A stretch of DNA of 64,000 nt. Origin: Chloroflexota bacterium (lineage in GTDB: Bacteria; Chloroflexota; Dehalococcoidia; Lucifugimonadales; UBA826). Shown here in pieces: positions 21,653 to 31,934 of the stretch; position 1 is the first letter of the stretch; each line of letters opens with the position of its first letter. The stretch is taken from contig PBKS01000022.1 in assembly GCA_002722155.1 (NCBI GenBank), positions 1 through 64,000 on the forward strand. Reading direction: 5' to 3'. The translations under genes and the position numbers were made by a program. The notes under the pieces were generated by a model. The model had not been told where the DNA came from. It saw only the letters and a list, made by a program, of their open reading frames with translations, and did not search any database.

Positions 21653-22222
21653 TTACAACCACTTCGTCACGGTTTCATAGTCTTTTCGGGTCTTGGGCAC
21701 TAAGGCTTCAGGATAACCGACCGTTAAGACTCCGGCAATCTTAAGGTCTTCGTCAGTGCCAAGAATCTGATTCATATTTCTAATTTTGGCTACATTACCA
21801 GTGGACCAACCTACACCTAATCCCAAAGAAGTAGCCGTTAGTTGAATGTTCTGGATCGCGCAACAGGTAGCTGCATAATTTTCTTCAGCAATTTCTTCAT
21901 TCTCGCTTAAAAGACTAAATACAAAAATTAAACACGGCGCTTCAGACATCTGATCATAAATACTTTTTTTTTGTCTATCATCTAATTTTTTTTCAGACTT
22001 TTCTTCTCTCAGGTCTATCATTTCCTTGGCTATTTCCACTCGCAGAGACGAACCCTTTTCAACCACGTAGAATCGCCAAGGTTCAGTATTCCTATGATTT
22101 GGAGCCCATATTGCAGATTCCAATAACATTTCAATATCAGACCGATTTACATCTTTGAGTTGAAATCTTTTGGTATTTCTCCTATTTTTAATCGTATCTA
22201 TAAGTGAACCATCTGTGTTCAT
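21653..22222 (-). CDS. Nitroreductase family protein
   Basis: IKNRRNTKRF, AIWAPNHRNTEPWRFYVV, NIQLTATSLGLGVGWSTG. Confidence 0.92.
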   Translation of the reverse strand: MNTDGSLIDTIKNRRNTKRFQLKDVNRSDIEMLLESAIWAPNHRNTEPWRFYVVEKGSSLRVEIAKEMIDLREEKSEKKLDDRQKKSIYDQMSEAPCLIFVFSLLSENEEIAEENYAATCCAIQNIQLTATSLGLGVGWSTGNVAKIRNMNQILGTDEDLKIAGVLTVGYPEALVPKTRKDYETVTKWL

Positions 22223-22578
22223 ATTTATTTTTGAACTCCTTCAACAAATGTTAGTGCTAATTTAGTATTGAAGTAAGTATATACAAACCATATTAGTAAA
22301 CGTAGGCAAACGGGATCTTGTTTGAATGTTTTCACTCCGAACTTCTTGAACCCATTATTTCAGTAAGGCTACCAAGAAAGAACTACAGATAGTTATAGAA
22401 TGAGTCAAATATCAGATCAAATATTTAAGAACAAATCCAAACATGATGAATCCTGGTCAGCTTGTGGTCATATATGTGAATTTGACTCTCAAGTCAGCAG
22501 CTATGCGCATAGGAGAAATGGTATCCGAGAAACACACATAATCCTGAGGAAAAAGAAACGGTTATAACCTGGCTATGA

Positions 22579-24114
22579 TTAAATTAAATCGATCATCCTT
22601 TCGGCAATCATCATCGTTGTGACATTGGTGTTCGCTCGGATGCAATCCGGCATAATTGAGGCATCTATCACCCTAAGGTTTTCAACGCCGTACACCTCTC
22701 CATACTGGTTAACTACTGCCATTTCATCAGTTTCTGGACCCATCTTGCAAGTGGCCGAAATATGTTGATTGGTCGTAGCGTTCCGTAACAGCCATTGGTC
22801 TAAGTTTTCATCAGTACTGATGTCTTCTTCAGTCGGATTTAACCTTTCCTCAATTATGTTCTTGAAAGAATTATGGGAAGCTATAGCTATAGCCTTGTGA
22901 ACAGCTTCTCGACCTCGAAGTCGATCAAACTCTTCAGCATAGTAATTAAAATTTAAATTAGGTTGGACATTCACGTCAGGAGATGCCAGGGTGAGTTCTC
23001 CCGACCCTACGGCCAAACTTATTTGTATGGTAATTCTTATTCCTACGGCCTTATCCACATCCCCTTCATGACCATCAGCTTGGATGGCAAAACTGTTCAT
23101 AGCTAGCTTTATATCATTCCTTATATCCGATCCTTCGGCAGTATACCTAGCCATGACCTGGGACCTGGGATCTCTAGGATTCATAGGATGATCCGGCTTA
23201 GTGGCCCATGTTAGCCCCAACATCGGATGGTCTCTCAAATTTTGACCCACTCCTTTCAAGTCATGGAGCACATCAATCCCGTGTTCCTCCAGTTGTTTCG
23301 AGGGACCAATTCCTGAAAGCATCAAGATATGTGGTGATGAAACAGCACCCGCGCTAAGGATTATTGAGTCCCCGTAGACCCTGAACCTCTCCCCTTCACT
23401 CTCCACCTCCACACCAACCGCTCGTTTATCTTCGAAAAGAATTCTATGGGTCAGACAGTTTGCTCGTATGGTCAAATTTAGACGATGCCTGGCCATCGAT
23501 AAATATCCGATGCTCGTACTCCATCTAATTCCGTTGGGATTGTTAAATGGAGTAGGCCCCACACCGGCAACATCTGGATTATTTTGATCTTCTCCTTCTG
23601 GAAATCCCAGGGCCTTACAGCCCTCATAAAAAGCGATTTGACTAGGCAGCCATTCTTCTTTTTTATAGCGCCTTGCAATAATAGGTCCCTCGTTTCCATG
23701 GAAATCGCCTGTATAGTCGAGATCTGTCTCAAGTTTTCTGAAATATGGCAAAGTTTTTTCGAAACTCCATTCGTCATTCCCTTGTCGGGCCCAATCATCG
23801 TAATCTTCTGGCATACCTCTCAGAAATACTTGGCCATTAATAGAGCTTGAACCACCAGTCACTTTGCCTCTTGGAACAGCCATAGGTTCAGCAAGCGGAG
23901 AAGGGGTTCCCATGAATTGCCAATTATGGTCTTTCGTTATTATGTCAGCACCCGTGGCATATCCATTCCTCACCTCGTCGGGAGTCGAATCAATATCCGG
24001 ATAATCCGGGCCCGCTTCCAGTAGTAGAACAGAAATTTTGGGGTCTTCCGAGAGCCTTGTTGCAAGAATAGATCCAGCAGAACCTGCACCAATAATTACA
24101 TAATCATATTTCAT
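22579..24114 (-). CDS. GMC family oxidoreductase (choline dehydrogenase-like)
   Basis: YDYVIIGAGSAGSILATRLSEDP, GKVTGGSSSINGQVFLRG, SAGAVSSPHILMLSGIGP, C-terminal VENLRVIDASIMP. Confidence 0.95.
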   Translation of the reverse strand: MKYDYVIIGAGSAGSILATRLSEDPKISVLLLEAGPDYPDIDSTPDEVRNGYATGADIITKDHNWQFMGTPSPLAEPMAVPRGKVTGGSSSINGQVFLRGMPEDYDDWARQGNDEWSFEKTLPYFRKLETDLDYTGDFHGNEGPIIARRYKKEEWLPSQIAFYEGCKALGFPEGEDQNNPDVAGVGPTPFNNPNGIRWSTSIGYLSMARHRLNLTIRANCLTHRILFEDKRAVGVEVESEGERFRVYGDSIILSAGAVSSPHILMLSGIGPSKQLEEHGIDVLHDLKGVGQNLRDHPMLGLTWATKPDHPMNPRDPRSQVMARYTAEGSDIRNDIKLAMNSFAIQADGHEGDVDKAVGIRITIQISLAVGSGELTLASPDVNVQPNLNFNYYAEEFDRLRGREAVHKAIAIASHNSFKNIIEERLNPTEEDISTDENLDQWLLRNATTNQHISATCKMGPETDEMAVVNQYGEVYGVENLRVIDASIMPDCIRANTNVTTMMIAERMIDLI

Positions 24115-24343
24115 TCAAGTTCCCTCTTCGCACAGAAAATCCTAGTACCTTATAACATGCAGCGAAGCATACCATTTTTATGCATATCTAATATCTAGGG
24201 AGAGATTGCGGGGATTGAGTTTCCTGGCGCAGTTAATGAATCGTAGCTGCTGCTGGGATAGTTAATTTTCATCTCAATATCCAACCATTGTCGTGCGCGG
24301 TATGATGTGAGTCGTTTATCTGAATAAAGTCGAAGGAAATGAA

Positions 24344-25369
24344 ATGACAGAATATAAGACTCTTAAGGCTCGACTAGATAGTGGAGATACCATTATCCAC
24401 GACGCGGCTGTCAGCACTGAGTTACATTCAATGGGGGTACCAATGGACTATATTGCCTGGAGTGGGCCCTCCAATTACACTCATCCTTCAAGCGTCATAC
24501 AGATGCACCAACGGCATATAAAAGCTGGTGCAGACATTATCACAACAAATACATGGTCGACGTTACGGCCAACATTGGAGAGAGCCGGATATGGGGATTT
24601 TGTACGGGAAATCAATACCCGAGCAGTACATTTAGCACAGGAGGCAAGAGGACGATCATCCGAAGAAAGAGACATATATGTCGCAGGCTCCTTATCAAGC
24701 AATATAACAGGACGAGATCCAAGGACAGGGGAGATGGGATTTCCAGCTTTCTCATCTACCCCTGGGGTATCTGCTGAAGAACTAAAAGATCACTATCAAG
24801 AAGTAACAGGCATAATGGCTGAGGCCGGAGTAGATTTTTTCATAATCGAAGCCATGGGACGCGACAATGAGGCCAGAATAATTCAAGCTGAGGCAGCAAA
24901 AGAAACGGGTCTGCCAGTTTGGATAGGATTGAACGCACATGTGGACCAAAATAATGCAGTCATGCTTGGAGGACAGCAAAGTCCAACACATGTCGCAGAA
25001 GGTAAGACCTATCCTGGCGCAAGAAAGCTAAGAGAGGACATGACCTTATCCGAAGCTATAAGAGAGGTAATCACCGTCGGCCCAGATGTTTTAGCCATAT
25101 TCCATTCACGCATTGAAAACGTCAATAGGGCTGTAGAGGTAGCACTGGAAGAATGGTCTGGACCTCTTATGGCATACCCGGATGCAGGGGCAACAGATTT
25201 ATTAATTAAATGGCGGGACCTAACAAAGTCAAATGAAGAATCGACTGAAGATTACCTTAAGGCAGCAAAAAACTGGGTAAACCAAGGAGTACAGATAGTT
25301 GGAGCCTGCTGTGGATTTGGAGTCGAATACATCAAGCCACTGCGACAGTCTATACCTAAAAACATTTAA
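24344..25369 (+). CDS. Homocysteine S-methyltransferase family protein (paralog 1)
   Basis: DAAVSTELHSMG, AGADIITTNTWST, C-terminal QIVGACCGF zinc-binding motif. Confidence 0.9.
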   Translation: MTEYKTLKARLDSGDTIIHDAAVSTELHSMGVPMDYIAWSGPSNYTHPSSVIQMHQRHIKAGADIITTNTWSTLRPTLERAGYGDFVREINTRAVHLAQEARGRSSEERDIYVAGSLSSNITGRDPRTGEMGFPAFSSTPGVSAEELKDHYQEVTGIMAEAGVDFFIIEAMGRDNEARIIQAEAAKETGLPVWIGLNAHVDQNNAVMLGGQQSPTHVAEGKTYPGARKLREDMTLSEAIREVITVGPDVLAIFHSRIENVNRAVEVALEEWSGPLMAYPDAGATDLLIKWRDLTKSNEESTEDYLKAAKNWVNQGVQIVGACCGFGVEYIKPLRQSIPKNI

Positions 25370-25489
25370 CCAGTTACACTTAATTTCCGCTTTTTATATA
25401 TAATGAAATCCACGTCCAATTGATGCACAGAGTATCGATTTCACGATCACCATATCCTTCACTATCGAACCAGTAAAAGGAGTAGATGT

Positions 25490-26482
25490 ATGGGTAAGAG
25501 TTTAGGACCTATAAAAAGATCTCGAAGGTACCAAGACATTCTCACCGACATATCTGACGGTGCTAAGACGATCCTCCTGGATGGGCCAATTTCTACAGAG
25601 CTCGATACAAGAGGGGTTACTATGGCATCTGGTAAGGCACGACGTGCAGCTATAGATGATACCGAGGCTCTCATTCAAGTGCATTGTGATTACATCAATG
25701 CCGGAGCCCGAGTCATCACAACACACACCTTTGGAGGTAACCGAGACCGACTCGGTCCAGACTTTGAGGCCCTGACTCGTGGAGCAGTAGAGTGTGCAGA
25801 GGAGGCTCGTAGAAGAACAGGAACGGAAGATAGCGTCATAATAGCAGGAAGCATTGCCTACCACACTGCACAAGGATGGGGTAAATGGGACCCGAAGCAA
25901 GATCCAAAATCCTGGGAAAACGATATCAAGGATTTAGTGACACTTCTTACAATTTCTGGAGTAGATGTGATGCTGCTTGAGATGGTTGGCGGGCCAACTT
26001 TTACCGTTCCAATTATTAGAGCAGTTCAGGATAGTCGAATGCCATTCTGGGTGGGATTCTCAGCCTTTGATGATGAGAAAGGGGTTCTACGTGTCTTTGA
26101 CAATCCTGCTACTCCCGTTGACGATGCCCTGCCAAATCTTATCCGACTTTCCATTGAGGGAGAAGATAAAGCATTTGCAAATGGTAGTGAGAGTGGTGTA
26201 GACATAATTGGCGCCATGCATTGCAAACCATCTAGTCTAGGAAATGTTCTCGAATCGGTACAAGCATCCGGTTGGGAAGGGCCAATGCTTGCCTACCCAG
26301 ACGATGTACGTGAATGGGATCCTTCCACCTCCAAACTTGTGGCCGGGAACGACCCTGTGGATGTGTACTGTGACCATTCCTTGCAATGGAGATCCGATTT
26401 CCCTAAGTGTACTGTTCTTGGAGCGTGCTGTGGATTCTCAGTAGAGCATATTGCTGCCCTAAACCAACGTATCAGTATCTAA
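25490..26482 (+). CDS. Homocysteine S-methyltransferase family protein (paralog 2)
   Basis: LDGPISTELDTRGV, AGARVITTHTFGGNRDRLG, C-terminal VLGACCGFSVEHIAAL. Confidence 0.9.
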   Translation: MGKSLGPIKRSRRYQDILTDISDGAKTILLDGPISTELDTRGVTMASGKARRAAIDDTEALIQVHCDYINAGARVITTHTFGGNRDRLGPDFEALTRGAVECAEEARRRTGTEDSVIIAGSIAYHTAQGWGKWDPKQDPKSWENDIKDLVTLLTISGVDVMLLEMVGGPTFTVPIIRAVQDSRMPFWVGFSAFDDEKGVLRVFDNPATPVDDALPNLIRLSIEGEDKAFANGSESGVDIIGAMHCKPSSLGNVLESVQASGWEGPMLAYPDDVREWDPSTSKLVAGNDPVDVYCDHSLQWRSDFPKCTVLGACCGFSVEHIAALNQRISI

Positions 26483-26556
26483 ATTTAGACGTTGAATGCC
26501 AGGTAGCGAACATTCGCCATAGGATGCGTTTACAGGCTACTTTTAGCGAGGAAAAC

Positions 26557-28506
26557 GTGACTCATAAACCAATAACTTCAGAAATCGGTTACGAAATATC
26601 GAATCCCACTGGATTATCTATCTCACCGGACGGAAATTTGGTTGTCTATGGGGTATCAAAGCCAGACAAAAAATTAGGGATATCACAAAACTCGCTTTGG
26701 ATCAAAAATCTAAATGTCCCGGAGTCCCCAAATCGCGAATTAACCAATGGCAGTTCGGATGTGAATCCCAAATTTTCACCAGACGGCTCATCAGTTGCCT
26801 TTTTAAGGGTTGATTCCGAAGGAAAAAACCAGATTTGGATTTTGCTGATGTCTGGCGGTGAAGCAGCCATGGTTACTTCCCTAAGGGAGAGTGTTAGAGA
26901 TTTCTCGTGGAAACCTGACAGTACTGGATTTGCTGCAGTATCAGATGTCGATCCAGAGTATAAAGATCAGAGTGACGCCGATGAAATCGAGGTGGTTTCA
27001 GTAACGCGAATCAGGTATAGGCATGATGAATTAAGATGGCGCGGCAACAGTGTTACCCAGATTTTTGAGGTTGATATAGCTACCAAAGAATCAAAACAAC
27101 TAACCTATGATGACGGTGATCAAGGAATGCCTTCATGGTCACCTGACGGATCGAAATTGGCTTTCATCTCGGATGCGATTCCAGAAAGGGACTTTCACGC
27201 CCAAAACGAGGTAAGAGTAATGGAGGTACATTCAGGAAAAACTGAGTGCTGGTCTAAGGGAATCGCTGATGCATGTTCAGTTAGCTGGCTCCCTGATGGT
27301 AAATCTCTTGCAATCATAGGCTCAGAGGATATTCGCCTCCACAGTTATTACCAGGGATCTGTCTACGTACTTTCGTCTAATTCCAGTCCAATTAAGGTCA
27401 CAGACGACCGAGTCGCTCCTATTGGAGGAAGCCATCCCGCCAAAAACGGATCTCCCATGCAAATCGATGAAAATGGAGTAATTTTATTTACAGGTCAATC
27501 TAAAGGTGAATCTCATATATATAAGGCAAAATTGGGTGAAACTGGTCAGGAAAAAATAATTACTTTAGGTGGGCAGTTAGCAGCATGTGAATTCGATACT
27601 TTGCGCAAAACTTTCGTATGCATTTACTCTACGCCGGAAAGACCTCCCGAAATTTTCCAAGGCAATTTCCCAGGTGAAACTTTGCGGATGATAAGCAACC
27701 TTAACGGTAGCTATTTCTCAGGTCGAGCGGTTGGAAAAACGGAAAAGTTTTCTATAACCAGATCAGGCCTGGCTATCGAATCGATACTACTTTACCCTGC
27801 GAAGTTCGATTCATCGAAAAAATATCCACTTGTAGTGAATATTCACGGAGGTCCGCATGGATTATTCTCTAACTCATTTGACATAACCAGGCAGCTGCTC
27901 TCATCGAAGGAGTACTTGGTTTTAGCTGTGAACCCAAGAGGCACATCGACATACGGGAAAGATTATATGCGACGCGTCCTCGGAGACTGGGGAGGGGAAG
28001 ATTACAATGACATAATGGCGTCTCTAGACCATGTTTGTGAGCAAAATTATGTCGATCCTGAAAAACTAGCGGTCACTGGATATAGCTACGGAGGCTTTAT
28101 GAGCTCCTGGATAATCGGACACACAAACCGATTCAAATGTGCGGTAATCGGAGCTCCGGTAACTAATCTCGCCTCTTTTTATGGAACCGCCGATATAGGC
28201 GTTAATTTTAGTGAAAGACAGATGGGCGGAAGTAGACTAGATATCAAAAATGAATACGACTTTAGGTCACCACTTACTTATGCTGAAAATGTTGATACTC
28301 CTGCCCTACTCATGCACGGTGACTCTGATTACCGTGTGCCGATCTCACAAAGTGAAGAATACTTCGTAACTCTAAAAAGATTAGGAAAGATAGTCGAATT
28401 TGTCCGTTTCCCAGGCCAAAATCACGGGCTTATGCGAACAGGAGATTTAAAAATGCGCAAAGAATACTTAACAAGAATGCTTCAATGGATAGACAGATAC
28501 ACATAA
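26557..28506 (+). CDS. S9 family peptidase (prolyl oligopeptidase/acylaminoacyl-peptidase-like)
   Basis: TolB-like repeats (SPDGSKLAFIS); catalytic domain VVNIHGGPHG, VTGYSYGGFMSSW, HGDSDYRVPISQSEEYF, GQNHGL. GTG 26557 (GAGGAAAAC-GTG) preferred; the ORF-track start at 26407 overlaps the upstream gene. Confidence 0.92.
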   Translation: MTHKPITSEIGYEISNPTGLSISPDGNLVVYGVSKPDKKLGISQNSLWIKNLNVPESPNRELTNGSSDVNPKFSPDGSSVAFLRVDSEGKNQIWILLMSGGEAAMVTSLRESVRDFSWKPDSTGFAAVSDVDPEYKDQSDADEIEVVSVTRIRYRHDELRWRGNSVTQIFEVDIATKESKQLTYDDGDQGMPSWSPDGSKLAFISDAIPERDFHAQNEVRVMEVHSGKTECWSKGIADACSVSWLPDGKSLAIIGSEDIRLHSYYQGSVYVLSSNSSPIKVTDDRVAPIGGSHPAKNGSPMQIDENGVILFTGQSKGESHIYKAKLGETGQEKIITLGGQLAACEFDTLRKTFVCIYSTPERPPEIFQGNFPGETLRMISNLNGSYFSGRAVGKTEKFSITRSGLAIESILLYPAKFDSSKKYPLVVNIHGGPHGLFSNSFDITRQLLSSKEYLVLAVNPRGTSTYGKDYMRRVLGDWGGEDYNDIMASLDHVCEQNYVDPEKLAVTGYSYGGFMSSWIIGHTNRFKCAVIGAPVTNLASFYGTADIGVNFSERQMGGSRLDIKNEYDFRSPLTYAENVDTPALLMHGDSDYRVPISQSEEYFVTLKRLGKIVEFVRFPGQNHGLMRTGDLKMRKEYLTRMLQWIDRYT

Positions 28507-28559
28507 CAATTTTAAAAGCTCTAGTTTATGGTCTAATTAGCTGAGATACAGGTATATCT

Positions 28560-28976
28560 ATGGTGACTAACAAATCAATTACTGATTTTCTCTTTAAAGT
28601 CCATATTGCTATTTTGTCCATAGGTAGAAAAGATAATTCCCCTCACTCGACGCCGGTCTGGTATCAGTATGAATCGGATTACACTGTGTGGTTTTTGGCA
28701 AGCAAGGGAACACAGAAAAGTAAACTCCTCGAAATCGGTAAAGCGGTGTCGTTAGTCGTTCAAACAGAAAGTGACCCATATCAGTATGCAAGTATAGAGG
28801 GGCATATTACAAACATATCCGAGGGTGATATGGAGAAAGATCTACGTCCTATCGCAAAACGCTATCTAGGTGAAGAAGGTGGAGATGAATTCGTGGCCAG
28901 TTTCGAAGAATGGAACAGTAGCCGATATACCGTTGCAATAGATAAAATCATGACAATGGGTATTTCTGATGACTAA
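28560..28976 (+). CDS. Pyridoxamine 5'-phosphate oxidase family protein (F420/FMN split-barrel)
   Basis: HIAILSIGRKDNSPHSTPVWYQYESDYTVWFLASKGTQKSKLL. Confidence 0.85.
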   Translation: MVTNKSITDFLFKVHIAILSIGRKDNSPHSTPVWYQYESDYTVWFLASKGTQKSKLLEIGKAVSLVVQTESDPYQYASIEGHITNISEGDMEKDLRPIAKRYLGEEGGDEFVASFEEWNSSRYTVAIDKIMTMGISDD

Positions 28977-28993
28977 ATTCGATGGAGAGAGAT

Positions 28994-29401
28994 ATGAGTA
29001 TAACCCCGTTTGTAGAATATGAAGAGGCATCCGAAGAGGTTAAGTCAGTCTATGACGACATAATGGCAACCAGGGGTTCAGATTGGGTCAATAACTTCTG
29101 GAAAGCTCTTGCCACCCAGCCAGACCTATTGAGACGAACGTGGCTAGGTGTCAAAGCCGTCATGGCTGACGGGGCCGTGGACTCACTCACCAAAGAGCTG
29201 ATCTACATAGCTATCAGCGCTAGCAACAGTTGTGACTATTGCACTAATAGCCATACCGCTGGAGCCCGTGCCAAAGGTATGACAGATGAGATGTTTGCCG
29301 AAGTCATGGCAGTGGTAGGTATGGCAAACCAGACCAACTCTTTAGCCAACGGTTTTCAAGTTGAGGTCGATGAGCAATTTAAGAACGGTGGGAGAGCCTA
29401 A
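28994..29401 (+). CDS. Carboxymuconolactone decarboxylase/AhpD-like protein
   Basis: KELIYIAISASNSCDYCTNSHTAGARAKG (CxxC...H motif). Confidence 0.88.
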   Translation: MSITPFVEYEEASEEVKSVYDDIMATRGSDWVNNFWKALATQPDLLRRTWLGVKAVMADGAVDSLTKELIYIAISASNSCDYCTNSHTAGARAKGMTDEMFAEVMAVVGMANQTNSLANGFQVEVDEQFKNGGRA

Positions 29402-29538
29402 TACCAACATTTTGTTTCATGATAACTTATTCAACTCTAGAATATTTCCTCTCTCTTAGCTTTTGCCTTTTCTTGGTCAATCTCGATCGTTTCCCTTAGG
29501 CTAAAGGTAACGACGATTCTACCGAATTGTGAGCCTCC

Positions 29539-30399
29539 TCAAATAACCGGATAATTCAAAGGTAATCCAGAGGCCTTAATGTTGTATCTGCTTATGTGCC
29601 ATCTACCAAGGTTCGCACTCAACAAATCATCTAGATTCTCTCCGCAAAAAGCGATATTAGTTGGGGCCGCCATAAGAGTCCCTTCATAGTCATGAGCCAA
29701 AATTTCCAAGGTCCCTTTTAGGTCCAGTCTATATATGGTGTCGGGTCTATAACATGAAATATATAGTTTGCCATCAGAATCAAACGCAACCCCATCCGGA
29801 ACAGAGTTTGGTATTTCAACTACTAGTTCAGGAGTTCCTGATTTCCCTTCAGAGCCGATGGGAATTCGTTCTATTCGAGGCGGGTTCAAACTAACTGCCA
29901 CGTATAGATAGGATCCATCCGGGGAGAGGCATATTCCATTTGGAAAAGTTTTTATATCTTCGGACCATATTCTGGTGATGCCATTTTGTTCAATAATAAA
30001 TATTCTCCCATTATCTTTTCCCCACTCTCCAGAATCTGTCACGTATAAATTTCCATCCTTGTCAAAGGCAGGATAATTAGGGCCTATCATGGAAACATCG
30101 GGGGTTCCAGAAGAATACTCACTAATAATGCCAGCAGAATTCGCCTTAAAAACCTTGTTAGCGCTACAAAAATACAAATTCCCTGAACCATCTTGACACA
30201 TTCCCCCTACAAAATGAGGTGCTTGCGAAAACTGTTCAAACTCATTTTTGTTTACATCTATTCGATACAGCTGACCCCCTTCACCTCCTGCATAGGCATA
30301 GCCATCACTCCCCCAGGTTACACATTCCGGGTGATCAAGACCTTCAGCAAAACCTCCTACACAATAGGAAACATCCTTTTTGACGTTCAATATCGACAT
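29539..30399 (-). CDS. SMP-30/gluconolactonase/LRE family protein
   Basis: Beta-propeller: GLDHPECVTWGSDGYAYAGGEGGQLYRID, FPNGICLSPDGSYLYVAVS, VPDGVAFDSDGKLYISCY. Confidence 0.9.
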   Translation of the reverse strand: MSILNVKKDVSYCVGGFAEGLDHPECVTWGSDGYAYAGGEGGQLYRIDVNKNEFEQFSQAPHFVGGMCQDGSGNLYFCSANKVFKANSAGIISEYSSGTPDVSMIGPNYPAFDKDGNLYVTDSGEWGKDNGRIFIIEQNGITRIWSEDIKTFPNGICLSPDGSYLYVAVSLNPPRIERIPIGSEGKSGTPELVVEIPNSVPDGVAFDSDGKLYISCYRPDTIYRLDLKGTLEILAHDYEGTLMAAPTNIAFCGENLDDLLSANLGRWHISRYNIKASGLPLNYPVI

Positions 30400-30840
30400 A
30401 AAATCCCCTATGCGAAAAACTAGTACACATTTTCTCTAACCTATCCAAACAGTCCCTACACTATACCGCCTAGTGCGATCGTACAGGTAAATAAATAAGT
30501 AAAAGCCAACAAATCAGAATAGGAAAAAATGGTCGTCACACTTTACTACAACATAATGTTGGTAAGAGTAGAAAACCTAATTGAGACAAAGAAAACTAAA
30601 CGGAATGATCCTCTGGAGCTGAATCGGGAACCTCAACCCGAAAAGAACTAACCCAGTAGGACACTGACAATGATTAAGTTGAAGTGGTCCATACCCTTGA
30701 ACCGTTAAGCCAAATATGTCGAATGTCTCCCTAAAATTAAAGACATAACTTTTAATAACATGTAGCATATGGCTGATCTTGATAGAGAAAGAATTGAGCA
30801 TTGTAATGGGGAATTAATCAATCAAGGTGAGGTGTTTCAT

Positions 30841-31821
30841 ATGAGCCATGAAGAAATCAACAGAGATTCCATAATATGGATGTACGAGAAAATGTTAACG
30901 ATTCGACGTTTTGAGGAGCAAGCAAAACGAGAAGCAGATGCTGGGAAGTTAAGAGGCATCCATTCTTCGATAGGACAAGAGGCGGTTCCTACTGGTGTAT
31001 GCGCACTGCTGAGGGACGACGACTTCGTACTCGGAACACACAGAAGTCACCATCATTGCATAGCAAAAGGGGTGGATTTAAACGAAATGATGGCGGAATT
31101 GTTAGGAAAATCCACAGGAACAGGTAAGGGTAAGGGTGGAACTATGCACATCGCTGACATCCGGAAAGGTATGCTAGGAGCCAACGGGATTGTTGGGTCC
31201 AACATTCCGGTCGCTACTGGTGTAGCGCTGACAGCAAAAGTAAAGGGAACCGACAATGTGAGCGTCGTGTTTTTTGGAGATGGTGCCTCCAGCCAAGGAG
31301 CACTCCATGAATCAATGAATCTCGCCAGTATATGGAATCTTCCTGTCATATTTGTATGTGAAAACAACAGATATGCTGAATCCACGCCATTTGAATATTC
31401 AGTTGCAGGTGGTTCAGTTTCCAACAGGGCAGACGGATATGCTATTCCTGGAGTAACTGTCGATGGGCAATCAGTGCTAGATGTTTTTGAGGTAGCGAAG
31501 GAAGCAATTGGTAGAGCGAGAGCTGGTGAAGGGCCAACATTAATTGAAGCTCAGACTTATAGATACTTAGGCCATGCCGGCCATGATGATCCTTTAACCT
31601 ATCGTTCGGAAGAAGAGCAAAAATACTACATGGATCGCGACTGCATAACCGCATTCAAAAATTATATATTGGATAGCTCTGTAGCCGACGAAGAAGAACT
31701 AACAGAAATCGAAGTGGCTTGTGAGGCTGCCGTCGCTAAATCTGTGAAATTTGCGGATGAAAGTCCTTTTCCAGAGCCAAGCGCTTTAACTGAGGATGTT
31801 TACACTTCTTATAAAGACTGA
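30841..31821 (+). CDS. Thiamine pyrophosphate-dependent dehydrogenase E1 component, alpha subunit
   Basis: LTIRRFEEQ, RGIHSSIGQEAVPTGVC, GTGKGKGGTMHIAD, VVFFGDGASSQGALHESMNLASIWNLPVIFVCENNRYAEST. Alternative start 30769. Confidence 0.93.
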   Translation: MSHEEINRDSIIWMYEKMLTIRRFEEQAKREADAGKLRGIHSSIGQEAVPTGVCALLRDDDFVLGTHRSHHHCIAKGVDLNEMMAELLGKSTGTGKGKGGTMHIADIRKGMLGANGIVGSNIPVATGVALTAKVKGTDNVSVVFFGDGASSQGALHESMNLASIWNLPVIFVCENNRYAESTPFEYSVAGGSVSNRADGYAIPGVTVDGQSVLDVFEVAKEAIGRARAGEGPTLIEAQTYRYLGHAGHDDPLTYRSEEEQKYYMDRDCITAFKNYILDSSVADEEELTEIEVACEAAVAKSVKFADESPFPEPSALTEDVYTSYKD

Positions 31822-31934
31822 TTAATTGATAGGAATTTGAGTAATGAAACTCCTAGCCGGTAAATATCCACAACCGTGATTAGCACAAATTGGATCGATT
31901 CACAGATTAAATAAGTGAATACTGCTCAAATCAT

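Noticed and set aside
22400-22567. 55-aa plus-strand small ORF (MSQISDQIFKNKSKHDESWSACGHICEFDSQ…)
   Set aside because: No ribosome-binding site and no recognisable motif; could be chance.
28994-29401. AhpD-like protein as a second selenoprotein
   Set aside because: Some AhpD-like proteins use Sec, but here the motif is CDYC with ordinary Cys codons and no in-frame TGA.
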